A stretch of DNA of 61,746 nucleotides from Oscillibacter sp. GTDB lineage: Bacteria; Bacillota; Clostridia; Oscillospirales; Oscillospiraceae. Below the pieces are notes generated by a model that worked only from the letters and a program-made list of their open reading frames with translations, did not search any database and was not told the DNA's origin. The DNA lies in the NCBI GenBank assembly GCA_022791875.1, contig JAAVZX010000023.1:1-61746 (forward strand), given 5' to 3'. The position numbers and the translations under genes were made by a program. This document shows, piece after piece, positions 24,859-34,460 of the stretch. Within the stretch, counting starts at the first letter, position 1. Every line of letters begins with the position of its first letter.

Positions 24859-26009
24859 GGCGCGGCCTCCTTCAACAGGCGCTCCGTCTCCTGGAGGCGC
24901 TGGAAGAGGGCGTCGGGGAGGGGTTGGGACTCGATTTCCAGGCCATACCGCGTAAAGCGGTTCCGGACGCCGAACCATGCGCCGCCCAGAGGCACGGAGG
25001 AACAGTGCCACGCGCCCCGCAGGGTCAGCAGGAGCTGCATTGCCCCCGAGGAAACCGCAGGGGCTACATAGGGCTTGAAGCCGAGGTCTCGGATGCGGAG
25101 GTTTGCCTCCAGGGTGAGGCGGGTCAGCTCCTGGGAGAGGGCGTCGTCGTAATGCTCGATGGAGTTCGCGATTACCAGGCCCTTGCCGTGGGGGCCGAAG
25201 GAACGGCCCTCCGTGAGGAAGTCCGCGAAGCGGGGGTCCTGCTTTGCGAAATAGGCCGCGCGGGCATTCATCACGCCCAGGCCGAAGCCCTGCACCTGTT
25301 CCGGCAGAAGGCCCTTGTGGTCAATCTGCCCGTCTGGACCGGTGTTGGATGCCTCCCATACGGCGCGGCAGAGCTGGTCAACCGGGTCGCTGAGGACCAT
25401 GAACAGGCCGCGAAAATCCGCCGCGCGGGCCTGACGCGCAAAGGATGCGGCTAAGGGCTGGTTGGCCTCCAATTGGGCCATGCGGACATCCTGCACGGCG
25501 CTTCCTACAGGCGGGATGGCCTTTGTGGCGGCGAAAATGAACACGTCGCAGTCGAAAAGGGCCTCCTGGGTTACGGGTTCTACGGCTGGGAGGGCGTCGT
25601 AGTCCCAGGGCCAGGCGATCTGGCCCATTTCCGCGGTCCAGCGGGCTACGGTTTTCTCGTTTAAGTCGCAGATGCCGATGGTGGAAATCACGTCGCCGCC
25701 CAGGAGCTTTAGGGCCGTCAGGAGGGTGCCGCCTACGTCGCCGACGGCCAGGAGGTGGACGCGCTTTTTAGCCGGGGTCGGGGTGATGAATGCAAGGGCG
25801 TCCTGCCAGCGGGGGTGAAGACGGTTTACGGCGGTGAGGTGGCCTCGGGTGAGGGCGTCGAGGGTTTCAGGGGGAAGCGGGGGCGGGTCGACGTTGATAC
25901 GGCGGGGGTCCAGCCAGGCGGCGGAGGCGGGGGCGGTGAGCTGGCGGGGGGAGTGTGGGCGGAATGCGGTGGGTTCGATGGCGGGGGGGTGATCGAGCAA
26001 GTACGGCAT
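24855..26009 (-). CDS. Lactate/malate dehydrogenase-like NAD-binding protein
   Basis: A 384-residue protein with a Rossmann domain starting near residue 82 (KRVHLLAVGDVGGTLLTALK) and the adenosine-binding acidic residue in IGICDLNEKT. The later order resembles LDH/MDH: CDVFIFAATKAIPPVGSAVQ, DVRMAQLEANQPLAASFARQ and FMVLSDPVDQLC, the last equivalent to the 'vSNPvD' motif. A catalytic histidine cannot be placed with certainty, though IANSIEHYDDA is a candidate. AGGAGG lies 8 bp before the ATG at 26009. It is translationally coupled to a flavin reductase. The 80-residue N-terminal extension is unusual for LDH/MDH, so it is likely a divergent member with a different 2-hydroxyacid substrate. Confidence 0.75.
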   Translation of the reverse strand: MPYLLDHPPAIEPTAFRPHSPRQLTAPASAAWLDPRRINVDPPPLPPETLDALTRGHLTAVNRLHPRWQDALAFITPTPAKKRVHLLAVGDVGGTLLTALKLLGGDVISTIGICDLNEKTVARWTAEMGQIAWPWDYDALPAVEPVTQEALFDCDVFIFAATKAIPPVGSAVQDVRMAQLEANQPLAASFARQARAADFRGLFMVLSDPVDQLCRAVWEASNTGPDGQIDHKGLLPEQVQGFGLGVMNARAAYFAKQDPRFADFLTEGRSFGPHGKGLVIANSIEHYDDALSQELTRLTLEANLRIRDLGFKPYVAPAVSSGAMQLLLTLRGAWHCSSVPLGGAWFGVRNRFTRYGLEIESQPLPDALFQRLQETERLLKEAAP

Positions 26010-26051
26010 GGAGGTGTCCTCCTGTGTGGTCTGGTAGTTGCGGGGGCTTGG

Positions 26052-26220
26052 TGATACGGGGGCTTCTTTGACAAGGTGGAATTTATCTTTTCAGGGTGCG
26101 GGGGAGCGCATGGGGTTGCCAGGGAGATCTGGGTGCGCTGGAATGCGCGGGGGCTGTAGACATGTGAGCCGCTTCGCTCTCACATCTCCTCGCGGAAGCT
26201 GGGTGCGCCGATCGCGGCTC
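26052..26220 (+). repeat. Second interspersed repeat (G), copy 2
   Basis: Near-identical in layout to 18,338-18,505, including the GGTGCGGGGGAGCGC block and the hairpin ATGTGAG-CCGCTTCG-CTCTCACAT. Like copy 1, it leads into a hairpin repeat in the same orientation. Confidence 0.75.
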
Positions 26221-26224
26221 TGGT

Positions 26225-26385
26225 GGGTGCGGGGGAAGGGCGGACACATAGGTCCGCCCCTACGGGGGTACGTGTTGAGGTGGAGGGTGCCATGTTGTGG
26301 GGGCACGTCAGGTGGGTGCGGTGGGCGCGGGGGAGGGGCCGGCGAGGGCGCCGGCCCCTACGGTGTGCATCCCAACAGCCCTGGT
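26225..26385 (+). repeat. GC-rich palindromic spacer
   Basis: Two short inverted repeats stand out: GGGCGGACACATAGGTCCGCCC (arms GGGCGGAC/GTCCGCCC, near 26,236-26,258) and GGGGCCGG...CCGGCCCC (near 26,335-26,365). The first recurs at 35,845-35,870. No gene is supported here. Confidence 0.6.
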
Positions 26386-26394
26386 GGTCGTGGA

Positions 26395-26541
26395 AAATAA
26401 ACCCTGCGGGACCTGAAAGGTTCCGCATGCAGGCACCCCGTTACCGTGTGACAGGCTTTCGTAACCACCAGGGTATAGAGCGGATCTAAAGCTCTTTTTG
26501 GTTACTTTTTCTCTCGAGAAAAAGTGACCCGCCGGAGGCTG
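26395..26541 (+). repeat. Interspersed hairpin repeat, partial copy
   Basis: Segments C (GTTACCGTGTGACAGGCTTT), B (AGAGCGGATCTAAAGCTCTT) and A (26498-26527, centred on CTCGAG) are almost identical to the copy at 18.6 kb, while hairpin D is degenerate. The end CCGCCGGAGGC is 10 bp from the stop codon of the following minus-strand gene, so hairpin A probably serves as its terminator. Confidence 0.82.
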
Positions 26542-26549
26542 GACGCACC

Positions 26550-29500
26550 TCAGAAGAACAGCGTCTCCTTCCGGTCGTGGTCTTCGCGTTCGCGCATGCG
26601 GTGCAGGAGGCGGAGGTCGCTTTCGAGGCAGGCGGAGGCGGGGAGGTTGGGGTGGTATTGGAGGGCGAGGCCCTTGTCGGGGGAGAGGGGGAGGATGACC
26701 GCTTCGCTGAGGCGGGAGAGGGTGAGATTGCGGGCGTAGCGGTCGCGGTAGGCGCGTTCCAGGGTTACCAGGATGTCGCGGCTGTTTTCGATGCAGACCT
26801 TCGAGAACTCGAAGACGGCGGCGCGGGTGCTGGTGTGGCAGAATCTGGGGTAGGCGTAGGGGAGAATCAGATTCACAGACGGGGTGAGGCCGGGGACGGA
26901 GGGGCGGGCGCCGCTGACGGCGTCGCCGCCGATGAAGGGGTACAGGGTGGACTCCGTGAACCAGGCTTGAAGGTCGGGGACGAAGTACACGCTGTCCACG
27001 TCAATGCCCTTCGCGGCCATGAGGTCCCGGCCCCGTCCGGAGAGGAGGCCCACCAGTACGTGGTCGATCTCCATGTTCACACTGCGGAACATGGGGGCCA
27101 GGGTGTTGATCCGGTTGCCGGAGTGGAGCATGTCGTCCACCAGCATCACCGGACGGCGGAAGGAGCGGACCGTGCGGATCTGGCTCTCCAGGGGGGCGTA
27201 GCCCGGGAAGGGGGCGATGGAGAAGGACTGCAGGTCCGGGGCGTAGACCTTATCGGTGTGGATGGTCTTGGTAACGGTGTTGGGGACGGCATTGCCGCGG
27301 AGAATCTTGCCGAAGGGGACGCACATCTTGGGGCCCAGGACCCTGGGCGTCTGGGGCTCGGCGGGGACGCCGTTGGCGTCGGTGAGCTTGCGGACCAGGC
27401 GATGATAGATCACCTCCGCGTTGATGGAGAGGACCAGGGTGCCGGGGTACAGGCCGCAGATGGCCCTCTGGAGGCGGATGTGGGCCTTTTCCACGGCGGC
27501 AAGGATGGCCCGCTCGGAGGAAAAGGGCTCTTTCAGGGTGGTGGGGATGTTTTGCAGAAGCACCACCGGGGAGCGCATATCCACCAGCATAAGGGCGCGG
27601 GTGCTGTTGGACTCCGCCGTGACAAAGCCGTGGCGCTCCAGGAGGGACAGGTTCTTCTCGCCGCTGGCGCCCCACCAGACGGCGTAGCCGCAGTCCTTGG
27701 AGAGGGCCCCGAAAAGGGCCTCCGTCAGAAGGAGCTGCCGGACGTCGTAATTCCCGCCCGGGGTCTGGACAGCGTAGAGGCCCGTCAGGAGCAGGATGCG
27801 GCCCGCCGTGCGGATGCGGACGTAATCGGCCATGGATTCGCTGCCGAACGCGCCGTAGAGCCCGGCGGAATTGAGAATGCGCGCCGTGAGGAAGCCCAGG
27901 ACCCGCCGCCGGGGCGCTGCGGCGCGGAGGACGAAAATGGAATCTCTGGGGTCCGGCTGCGGAAGGTTCTGAATAGCGGCGGAGAGCTCGCTCCAAAGGG
28001 CCTGACTGTATTCCTCCGTGGAGAACTCCAGAAGGCTGGCCCGCACGATCTGCTTGTACTGGGGCTCCCGGAGGTAGAGGCCGTTGCGGTAGATGTAGTC
28101 CTGGACGGTGGGGTCCACCAGAATGGAGATGTCCCGGCCCAGGTCGATATTCTCCCGGATGCGGGTGGAGCTGATGTCCTCCAGGTAGGTGGGGAGGTGG
28201 AGCTGGATGACCTCGCCGCTGATGCGGGTCAGGTCGGCCTCGTATTCCTCGCCCTCGGCGTCGCTGGTACGGCCGAAAATGATGTGGTTCATGCTGTGGA
28301 CGGAGCCGGGCTGGGGCGGGGCCTTGTAGGAGGAGGCGTTCGCTACTACGTCGGAGCCAACGGTCAGGTACAGCTCCCGGCCCTGGAAGACGTTCCGGAG
28401 GCGGAGGAGGTCGTCGGGGGTGGCCAGGTTCACGGGGATGTCGTGGGGGAAGAGGTACACGTCGAACTCGTCCGCCACGGACATGCTGACAATCTGCCGC
28501 CGGATCAGAGACGGCTGGGCCTTCTTCGACCAGGAGAATTCGTCGATGGCCAGGTAGACCTCCATCCCCAGGTCCCGGATCTCCTGGACGATGCCCTTGT
28601 GGGAGAGGGAGAAGGGGTCGAAGGTGCCGGGGAAGAAGGCCGCTTTGCCGCGGACGGCGAACTGGAAGGGGCCCGTCTCGATGCGGTGCTGGACGGCGAA
28701 GCGGTAGATGTGGGAGAGGGCGGCGGCGGTGTAGAAGAAGGTCAGCTCTTCCTCGGGCTGCTCGGAGATGAGGAAGAGGATTTTCTTGGCCATGAGGGTG
28801 AAGAGGCCGGTCTTGCGCTCGTAGTCCAGGACCTTGGAGGCAAACAGGCCCTCGCCCAGGACCCGCAGGGCCTCCTGGCGCACCGGCTCCATGCAGGAGG
28901 CCAGGCCCTTCAACAACAGGCCCGCCATGCGCTGGCGGCGCGCTGCCAGAGCTTTCGCGTTTTCCCCGAAGCGTCCGCCGTAGACGGCGTAGTGTTCCAG
29001 CATGGCTCCTACCGTGGAGAGGGCCGCGGAGGCGACGCTGGTGCTGGAGGATGAGAGGAACAGAAGCATCTGGTCCAGGATTTCGTCCAGCTCCCGGGGG
29101 GAGAGCCAGAGGGCAAACCGGCCCAGGTACTGGGGAATGTACTGGGAGATCTCCGCCTGGCCCGTTTCCAGGGCCTCGGAGAGCTCTACGGCCACCTCGT
29201 TTCTCCGGTCCGGGGAGAGCTGGGGGGCAATCTCCAGAAGGGCCGCGCCCGCCATGCGGCGGACTACCACGTTTTCGCTGACTTTCAGCAGGTTGGAGAA
29301 GTGGGTGGCGATGTGGAGGGCGCTGGTCTGCTGGCGGCGCTCCGCCTGGTCGAGAAGGTATTCCACACCCGCGGCCTTGAGAATCCAGGGCGTTGCGGTT
29401 TTCAGGTTGTCCAGGAAGACGCTGCTGGCGGCCTCGTCGGAGTCCAAAAGGGCGCGGTTTCGGGAGACATCCAGGCCCAGCATTTCCCCTAACTGTGCCT

Positions 29501-31370
29501 GGAGGAAGAGCAGGGGCGTGCTGCCGCCGCAGTCCGCGGCCTCCACTGCCCTGACGATCTCCCGGCGCTCGGGTCCGTCCTCGGGGAGGATGGGCAGGAG
29601 GCGGCGGAAGAGGCGCATGGCCGCGGCCTGCTGGGGGGCGTCCCCCTTCTCCAGCCACCAGGCGGCGAAGCCCGCCAGACGGGCCAGGTCCTGAGCCTCC
29701 ACCCGCTCTAGGGGGATGTTGAAGACGGTGTCCAGAAGGGCAAAGGCGGCGTCGGCGTCCACGGACTGGGGGTCCTGGTAGTGGCGGAAGAGGATTTCCG
29801 CGAAGCGGGGCATGGCGCTGTCGGAGCAGCTTCCCAGGAGGGCGTCGGCCACGGTCTTGGCCTGGTAGCGGATCATGCTGGTCTGCCGGGGCGTCAGGCG
29901 GCGGTCGGGGTGAATCAGCTTTTCCAGGTATTCCTCCCAGAGCTGGAAGGGGCGGTTCTCCTGGGGGCTGGGGGCGGTGCCGGCGGGGAGTTCCTTCTTG
30001 TAGCCGGAGATGAAGCCGGAGAGGATGTGGCCGATGAGGCTGGCCGCCTGGCGGCGGACGTCGCCGTCGGGCTGGAGAAGGAGCTCGTAGAGGAACTCCA
30101 GGGTCTGCTCCTTCTGTCCGGTGCTCCAGTAGGTGAAATATTCCTCGAAAATGGACACGTAGGCGCGGATGCGGGCGGGGTCCTTCTCGCCCCGCGCCGC
30201 CTCCAGGGTGCCTACGAAGAGGCGCTCCCGGCTGAGGCGGTACATGAGGCGGATGTTGTGGTCCACGGCGGTGCGCCGGAGGGCGCAGACCACCTCTTCC
30301 TCCGTCATGAGGGCGGCGTCTTTCAGGGGCAGGGGGGCCTTGCCGGGGGACTCCAGGGTGGTGTCCACGCCGAAGGTGGTCAGGTAGTCCTCGAAGTCCT
30401 GGAGCTTGGCGTAGACGTACTGGTAGCGGCGGCGCTTGGCGTCGTCCACGTTGTCCAGCTTCGCCAGGATGACGTCAAAGGCTTCTTTCAGGGAGAAAAT
30501 GCGGGCGATCTCCTGCCCGTCCTCCCCCCGGGACTGCTTGACGCGGAAATCGGAGTAGACCAGAACCAGGGATTCGGAGGACAGGTTTTCGATCTCCAGG
30601 TCCCAGACGGAGTGGTTCGCCGCCACGCGGCCCAAGCCCTTGAGGCCCCGTCCGGAGAACCATTGGTCGGTGTAGAAATAGTGGAGGTAGGGGACCCGCT
30701 CGCCGGGCTTGCAGCCGAATTTGCCGATATCATGCCCCGCCGCCGCGCCGGAGATGAGGCCCAGGTCGATGAGCCCGCCTCCCGCCTTGAAGGCGCGGGA
30801 GACGGTCATGGCCACGTGGTGGACGCCCGCGATGTGCTCCAGGGTCCGGAAGGGGGTCGCCTCCCGCCCAAGGCGCATGAGCTCGTAGACGTATTCCTCC
30901 CGGAAGCGGCGGAGGAAGCGGCGGTAGGACTCCGCCAGGGGGCTGCCCTTCAATTCCTCGTCGGTGCAGAAAGCGAAGTCCAGCCAGGGGTCGAAGGGGA
31001 GCACTTTCCGCTCGGCGGTGAAGAGTTCGCGGAGGAATTGGAGGAAGCAGATGGCCCCGTCGCGCTGGGCGGGGGAGTGGACGAGGTCTTCTTGGGGGTA
31101 GAGGATGGAGGCCGCGGCCTGGTAGGCATAGGGAAGCCAGCCCTCCGGAGGGGGGATGGCGATCCCGTCGAGGACGGGGCGGAATGCGGCCAGGGCCTCC
31201 GCGCAGGAGAGGCGGGACTGGATGGGAAGGAGCGGCGCAAGGAGGCGACGCCAGTCGACGTTGTTGAAAAGGCGGAACACGTCGTCGCGGTTTCGGGAGA
31301 GCTTGCGCAGAAACGGCTCCTCGGAAAAGGCGTCAGCCATCCGGGAGGGGAGGGTGTCAAGGTAGGCCAT
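26550..31370 (-). CDS. Giant HD / helical-repeat / NMNAT-like / GNAT-like / PRTase protein
   Basis: A 1,606-residue soluble protein of five parts. Residues about 175-280 form an HD phosphohydrolase domain (VHHVAMTVSRAF, AAAGHDIGKFG with His213-Asp214, ANHSVWDLE, VYSDF). Residues about 400-890 are alpha-helical and HEAT-like. Residues about 908-1100 are a nucleotidyltransferase like NadD/CoaD: FFPGTFDPFSLSHKG (915-926) in place of the (H/T)xGH motif and ISSTRIREN at 1066. Residues 1145-1260 look GNAT-like (RRVLGFLTARI, LSLLERHGFV). Residues 1400-1430 hold the PRPP loop VMLVDDMLHSGNR of a type I phosphoribosyltransferase. The ATG at 31370 follows GAGGATTCCC; the longer frame runs into a repeat. 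The combination suggests nucleotide or NAD-type metabolism, but the substrate is unknown. Confidence 0.85.
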   Translation of the reverse strand: MAYLDTLPSRMADAFSEEPFLRKLSRNRDDVFRLFNNVDWRRLLAPLLPIQSRLSCAEALAAFRPVLDGIAIPPPEGWLPYAYQAAASILYPQEDLVHSPAQRDGAICFLQFLRELFTAERKVLPFDPWLDFAFCTDEELKGSPLAESYRRFLRRFREEYVYELMRLGREATPFRTLEHIAGVHHVAMTVSRAFKAGGGLIDLGLISGAAAGHDIGKFGCKPGERVPYLHYFYTDQWFSGRGLKGLGRVAANHSVWDLEIENLSSESLVLVYSDFRVKQSRGEDGQEIARIFSLKEAFDVILAKLDNVDDAKRRRYQYVYAKLQDFEDYLTTFGVDTTLESPGKAPLPLKDAALMTEEEVVCALRRTAVDHNIRLMYRLSRERLFVGTLEAARGEKDPARIRAYVSIFEEYFTYWSTGQKEQTLEFLYELLLQPDGDVRRQAASLIGHILSGFISGYKKELPAGTAPSPQENRPFQLWEEYLEKLIHPDRRLTPRQTSMIRYQAKTVADALLGSCSDSAMPRFAEILFRHYQDPQSVDADAAFALLDTVFNIPLERVEAQDLARLAGFAAWWLEKGDAPQQAAAMRLFRRLLPILPEDGPERREIVRAVEAADCGGSTPLLFLQAQLGEMLGLDVSRNRALLDSDEAASSVFLDNLKTATPWILKAAGVEYLLDQAERRQQTSALHIATHFSNLLKVSENVVVRRMAGAALLEIAPQLSPDRRNEVAVELSEALETGQAEISQYIPQYLGRFALWLSPRELDEILDQMLLFLSSSSTSVASAALSTVGAMLEHYAVYGGRFGENAKALAARRQRMAGLLLKGLASCMEPVRQEALRVLGEGLFASKVLDYERKTGLFTLMAKKILFLISEQPEEELTFFYTAAALSHIYRFAVQHRIETGPFQFAVRGKAAFFPGTFDPFSLSHKGIVQEIRDLGMEVYLAIDEFSWSKKAQPSLIRRQIVSMSVADEFDVYLFPHDIPVNLATPDDLLRLRNVFQGRELYLTVGSDVVANASSYKAPPQPGSVHSMNHIIFGRTSDAEGEEYEADLTRISGEVIQLHLPTYLEDISSTRIRENIDLGRDISILVDPTVQDYIYRNGLYLREPQYKQIVRASLLEFSTEEYSQALWSELSAAIQNLPQPDPRDSIFVLRAAAPRRRVLGFLTARILNSAGLYGAFGSESMADYVRIRTAGRILLLTGLYAVQTPGGNYDVRQLLLTEALFGALSKDCGYAVWWGASGEKNLSLLERHGFVTAESNSTRALMLVDMRSPVVLLQNIPTTLKEPFSSERAILAAVEKAHIRLQRAICGLYPGTLVLSINAEVIYHRLVRKLTDANGVPAEPQTPRVLGPKMCVPFGKILRGNAVPNTVTKTIHTDKVYAPDLQSFSIAPFPGYAPLESQIRTVRSFRRPVMLVDDMLHSGNRINTLAPMFRSVNMEIDHVLVGLLSGRGRDLMAAKGIDVDSVYFVPDLQAWFTESTLYPFIGGDAVSGARPSVPGLTPSVNLILPYAYPRFCHTSTRAAVFEFSKVCIENSRDILVTLERAYRDRYARNLTLSRLSEAVILPLSPDKGLALQYHPNLPASACLESDLRLLHRMREREDHDRKETLFF

Positions 31371-31396
31371 GGGAATCCTCCTAGCTGTCGATGTAC

Positions 31397-31450
31397 GGGG
31401 GGCCTCCGGCAGGCGGGGGGCCTCCGGCAGGCGGGGGGCCTCCGGCGGCC
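31397..31450 (+). repeat. Three tandem 18-bp units at the repeat edge
   Basis: GGGGGGCCTCCGGCAGGC is present three times in a row, the third ending GGCGGCC. The unit contains the inverted end of the hairpin repeat. A matching double copy in the other orientation lies at 31,705-31,735. Confidence 0.85.
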
Positions 31451-31720
31451 AGGGGCTTTGCCCCTGGACCCCACCAGCCCTTTGAAAAGGGCTGGACCCC
31501 AAACTTTATCTGTGGCAAATCATGCTGATTTGCCACAGAGGTAAATTTTTTGGGTATCGTAAAAGAAAATCCCGTGGGTCCTTTCATGTCAATGGAAGGA
31601 CCCACACGCACATCCTGCGTTACCGTGTGACGGGCTTTAACAACCTCCAGCACCACAGAGCGGTATGAAAGCTCTTTTCGGTTCCTTTTCTCTCGAGAAA
31701 AGGAACCCGCCGGAGGCCCC
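31435..31720 (+). repeat. Full-length interspersed hairpin repeat
   Basis: A 286-bp element with ends GGGGCCTCCGGCG and CGCCGGAGGCCCC. Inside, in order: hairpins CCAGGGGC/GCCCCTGG and CAGCCCTTT/AAAGGGCTG (E), hairpin F CTGTGGCAAATCA/TGATTTGCCACAG, hairpin D GTGGGTCCTT/AAGGACCCAC (31574-31605), segment C, segment B and hairpin A around CTCGAG (31682-31707). It has no coding capacity. It separates the giant gene from asnS, and hairpin A lies about 40 bp after the asnS stop. Confidence 0.85.
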
Positions 31721-31746
31721 CCGCCCGCCGGAGGCCGTAGGCACTT

Positions 31747-33147
<1,401 letters not shown>

Positions 33148-33352
33148 ACAATCACCTGTTTTCTGTAAAATAACTGCGATCCGACCGCCGGAGCGGTGGG
33201 AACCGCTGAAATCCGTGGGGATGCTTTGTTATTATAGCATGGTTTTCCGGCGGGGAAAAGTAAAAAAGGATTGAAAGTTGGGAAATTTGTAAAATTCGTT
33301 TTGGGAATTTGGGGGTGGGGGGTATACGGGGAGGATCAACGTCAGAAAACGC

Positions 33353-33382
33353 CAAAGGACCGGCCTTGCGGCCAGTCCTTTG
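33353..33382. terminator. Orphan hairpin in the asnS-tetR spacer
   Basis: CAAAGGAC and GTCCTTTG pair around an inner GGCC/GGCC, with TTTTCTG following on the minus strand. No gene is visible that it would terminate. The rest of the 460-bp spacer between asnS and tetR holds only the two promoters. Confidence 0.6.
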
Positions 33383-33522
33383 ACTATTGTTTGGAAGATT
33401 GGATGAAAAGAAGTTTTTGTCTCTTGCAAGTATTAAGATACAGGAGAATTATTAAGCAAACCAGTGTCAATTGTTACAAAAGTCTTAAATCTTTTCAGAC
33501 CTGCGGCTGGGGAAATTTTGCC

Positions 33523-33587
33523 TTGACAGCGGCAGTAAAGAATGCTATGATTTATTTGTGAATATAAATTACGAATATTCGCAAATA
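33523..33587 (+). promoter_or_regulatory. tetR-operon promoter with palindromic operator
   Basis: TTGACA (33523-33528), 17-bp spacer, TATGAT (33546-33551). Immediately after the -10 is a 13-bp inverted repeat, TATTTGTGAATAT (33553-33565) and ATATTCGCAAATA (33575-33587), one mismatch, 9-bp spacer. It covers the start site, as expected for an autorepressing TetR protein. Confidence 0.8.
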
Positions 33588-33611
33588 TTGTTAGAAGGGA
33601 GTGAATGCTAT

Positions 33612-34202
33612 ATGCCGTCAAAACCCGTTCTTTCGGATTCCGACAAAAAGGCCATCCGCGAAAGGCTGAAAGCGCTGTGCGAGGAATGCTGGACCGCTCA
33701 GGGCTACAAAAAGACCAGCATCAAAACGCTCTGCGATCAAGCGGAAATTTCCATCGGCACCTTCTACACCCTTTATCCCGCAAAAGAGGACCTCTTCTCC
33801 GATACCATCGAGGCAATCCAGGCCAGACTCATGCGGAACGTCCTTGACATCAACAGGGCCAGCCAGACCAGGGAGGGCTTTGCCAGGTCCATGAAAGAGC
33901 TGGTCCGGGAATACGGAAGCAAGCCGTTTCTGTACAACGTGAATACGCCGGACTTCCAGTCCTTTGTGACGAAGCTGCCGGAGGAAAGCGTTCAGAAAAT
34001 CAAGTTCGACAGTTTTGACTTTTTCCATCAGGCCGTTCAGGCCGCAAACCTCACGCTGAACATGGAGCCGTCCCAGGCGTACGGGATTCTGAGCGCGCTG
34101 CTGGCAACCGTCAGCGCAAGGGAAACCCTCTCGCGGACCTGCGACTATTTCGCCGTGTTTGACGCCATGGCGGATATCCTTGTGTCCAAAATCTTTCAGT
34201 GA
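33612..34202 (+). CDS. TetR/AcrR-family transcriptional regulator
   Basis: A 196-residue regulator. The N-terminal helix-turn-helix has the TetR pattern (GYKKTSIKTLCDQAEISIGT, then FYTLYPAKEDLF). The C-terminal ligand domain is all helical and not assignable. GGGAG precedes the ATG at 33612 by 10 bp; ATG 33605 and GTG 33601 are out of frame. A large palindrome overlaps its promoter. Two very small membrane proteins follow on the same strand at 31 and 11 bp spacing and may be the regulated output. The organisation resembles repressors that control small membrane or efflux proteins, but the inducer is unknown. Confidence 0.9.
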   Translation: MPSKPVLSDSDKKAIRERLKALCEECWTAQGYKKTSIKTLCDQAEISIGTFYTLYPAKEDLFSDTIEAIQARLMRNVLDINRASQTREGFARSMKELVREYGSKPFLYNVNTPDFQSFVTKLPEESVQKIKFDSFDFFHQAVQAANLTLNMEPSQAYGILSALLATVSARETLSRTCDYFAVFDAMADILVSKIFQ

Positions 34203-34233
34203 AAGAAAACGGCGGTGAAAAGGAGGCTTTTAC

Positions 34234-34449
34234 ATGCGTTTTCCATTTCCTGATTTCGTGCCTGTTCCGGGGGCGGAAACAATGCGCCTGATATCGCTCG
34301 TGTCGCTGACTGCGGGCATCTGCCTTGTCTGCGGCACCGGTCTTTTTCTGTTCCTTCGGAGAGAAAAGGAGCAAAGCAGGTTCCCGTGGATGCTTTTGGG
34401 CGTTGGCGCGCTGCTGATTGTGAATCACGGCATACAGCTGTTGTTTTAG
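34234..34449 (+). CDS. Small two-helix membrane protein
   Basis: A 71-residue protein with two hydrophobic segments: about 17-40 (LISLVSLTAGICLVCGTGLF) and 51-70 (FPWMLLGVGALLIVNHGIQL), joined by a charged loop RREKEQSR. AAAAGGAGG lies upstream of the ATG at 34234. It is 31 bp after the tetR stop and 11 bp before another small gene, so the three likely form one operon. I do not recognise the family. Its size excludes known SMR efflux pumps, which have four helices. Confidence 0.72.
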   Translation: MRFPFPDFVPVPGAETMRLISLVSLTAGICLVCGTGLFLFLRREKEQSRFPWMLLGVGALLIVNHGIQLLF

Positions 34450-34460
34450 GAGGGCAAAGC

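Noticed and set aside
26577-29054. An 825-codon open frame opposite the giant HD/PRTase gene
   Set aside because: Gly/Val/Glu-rich shadow of the real gene caused by GC bias; no motifs or start signals.
31397-31450. CRISPR array
   Set aside because: The 18-bp units are directly adjacent with no spacers, and no cas gene is in the window.
33148-33350. T-box leader for asnS
   Set aside because: I looked for the AGGGTGGNACCGCG anti-terminator segment on the minus strand and did not find it.
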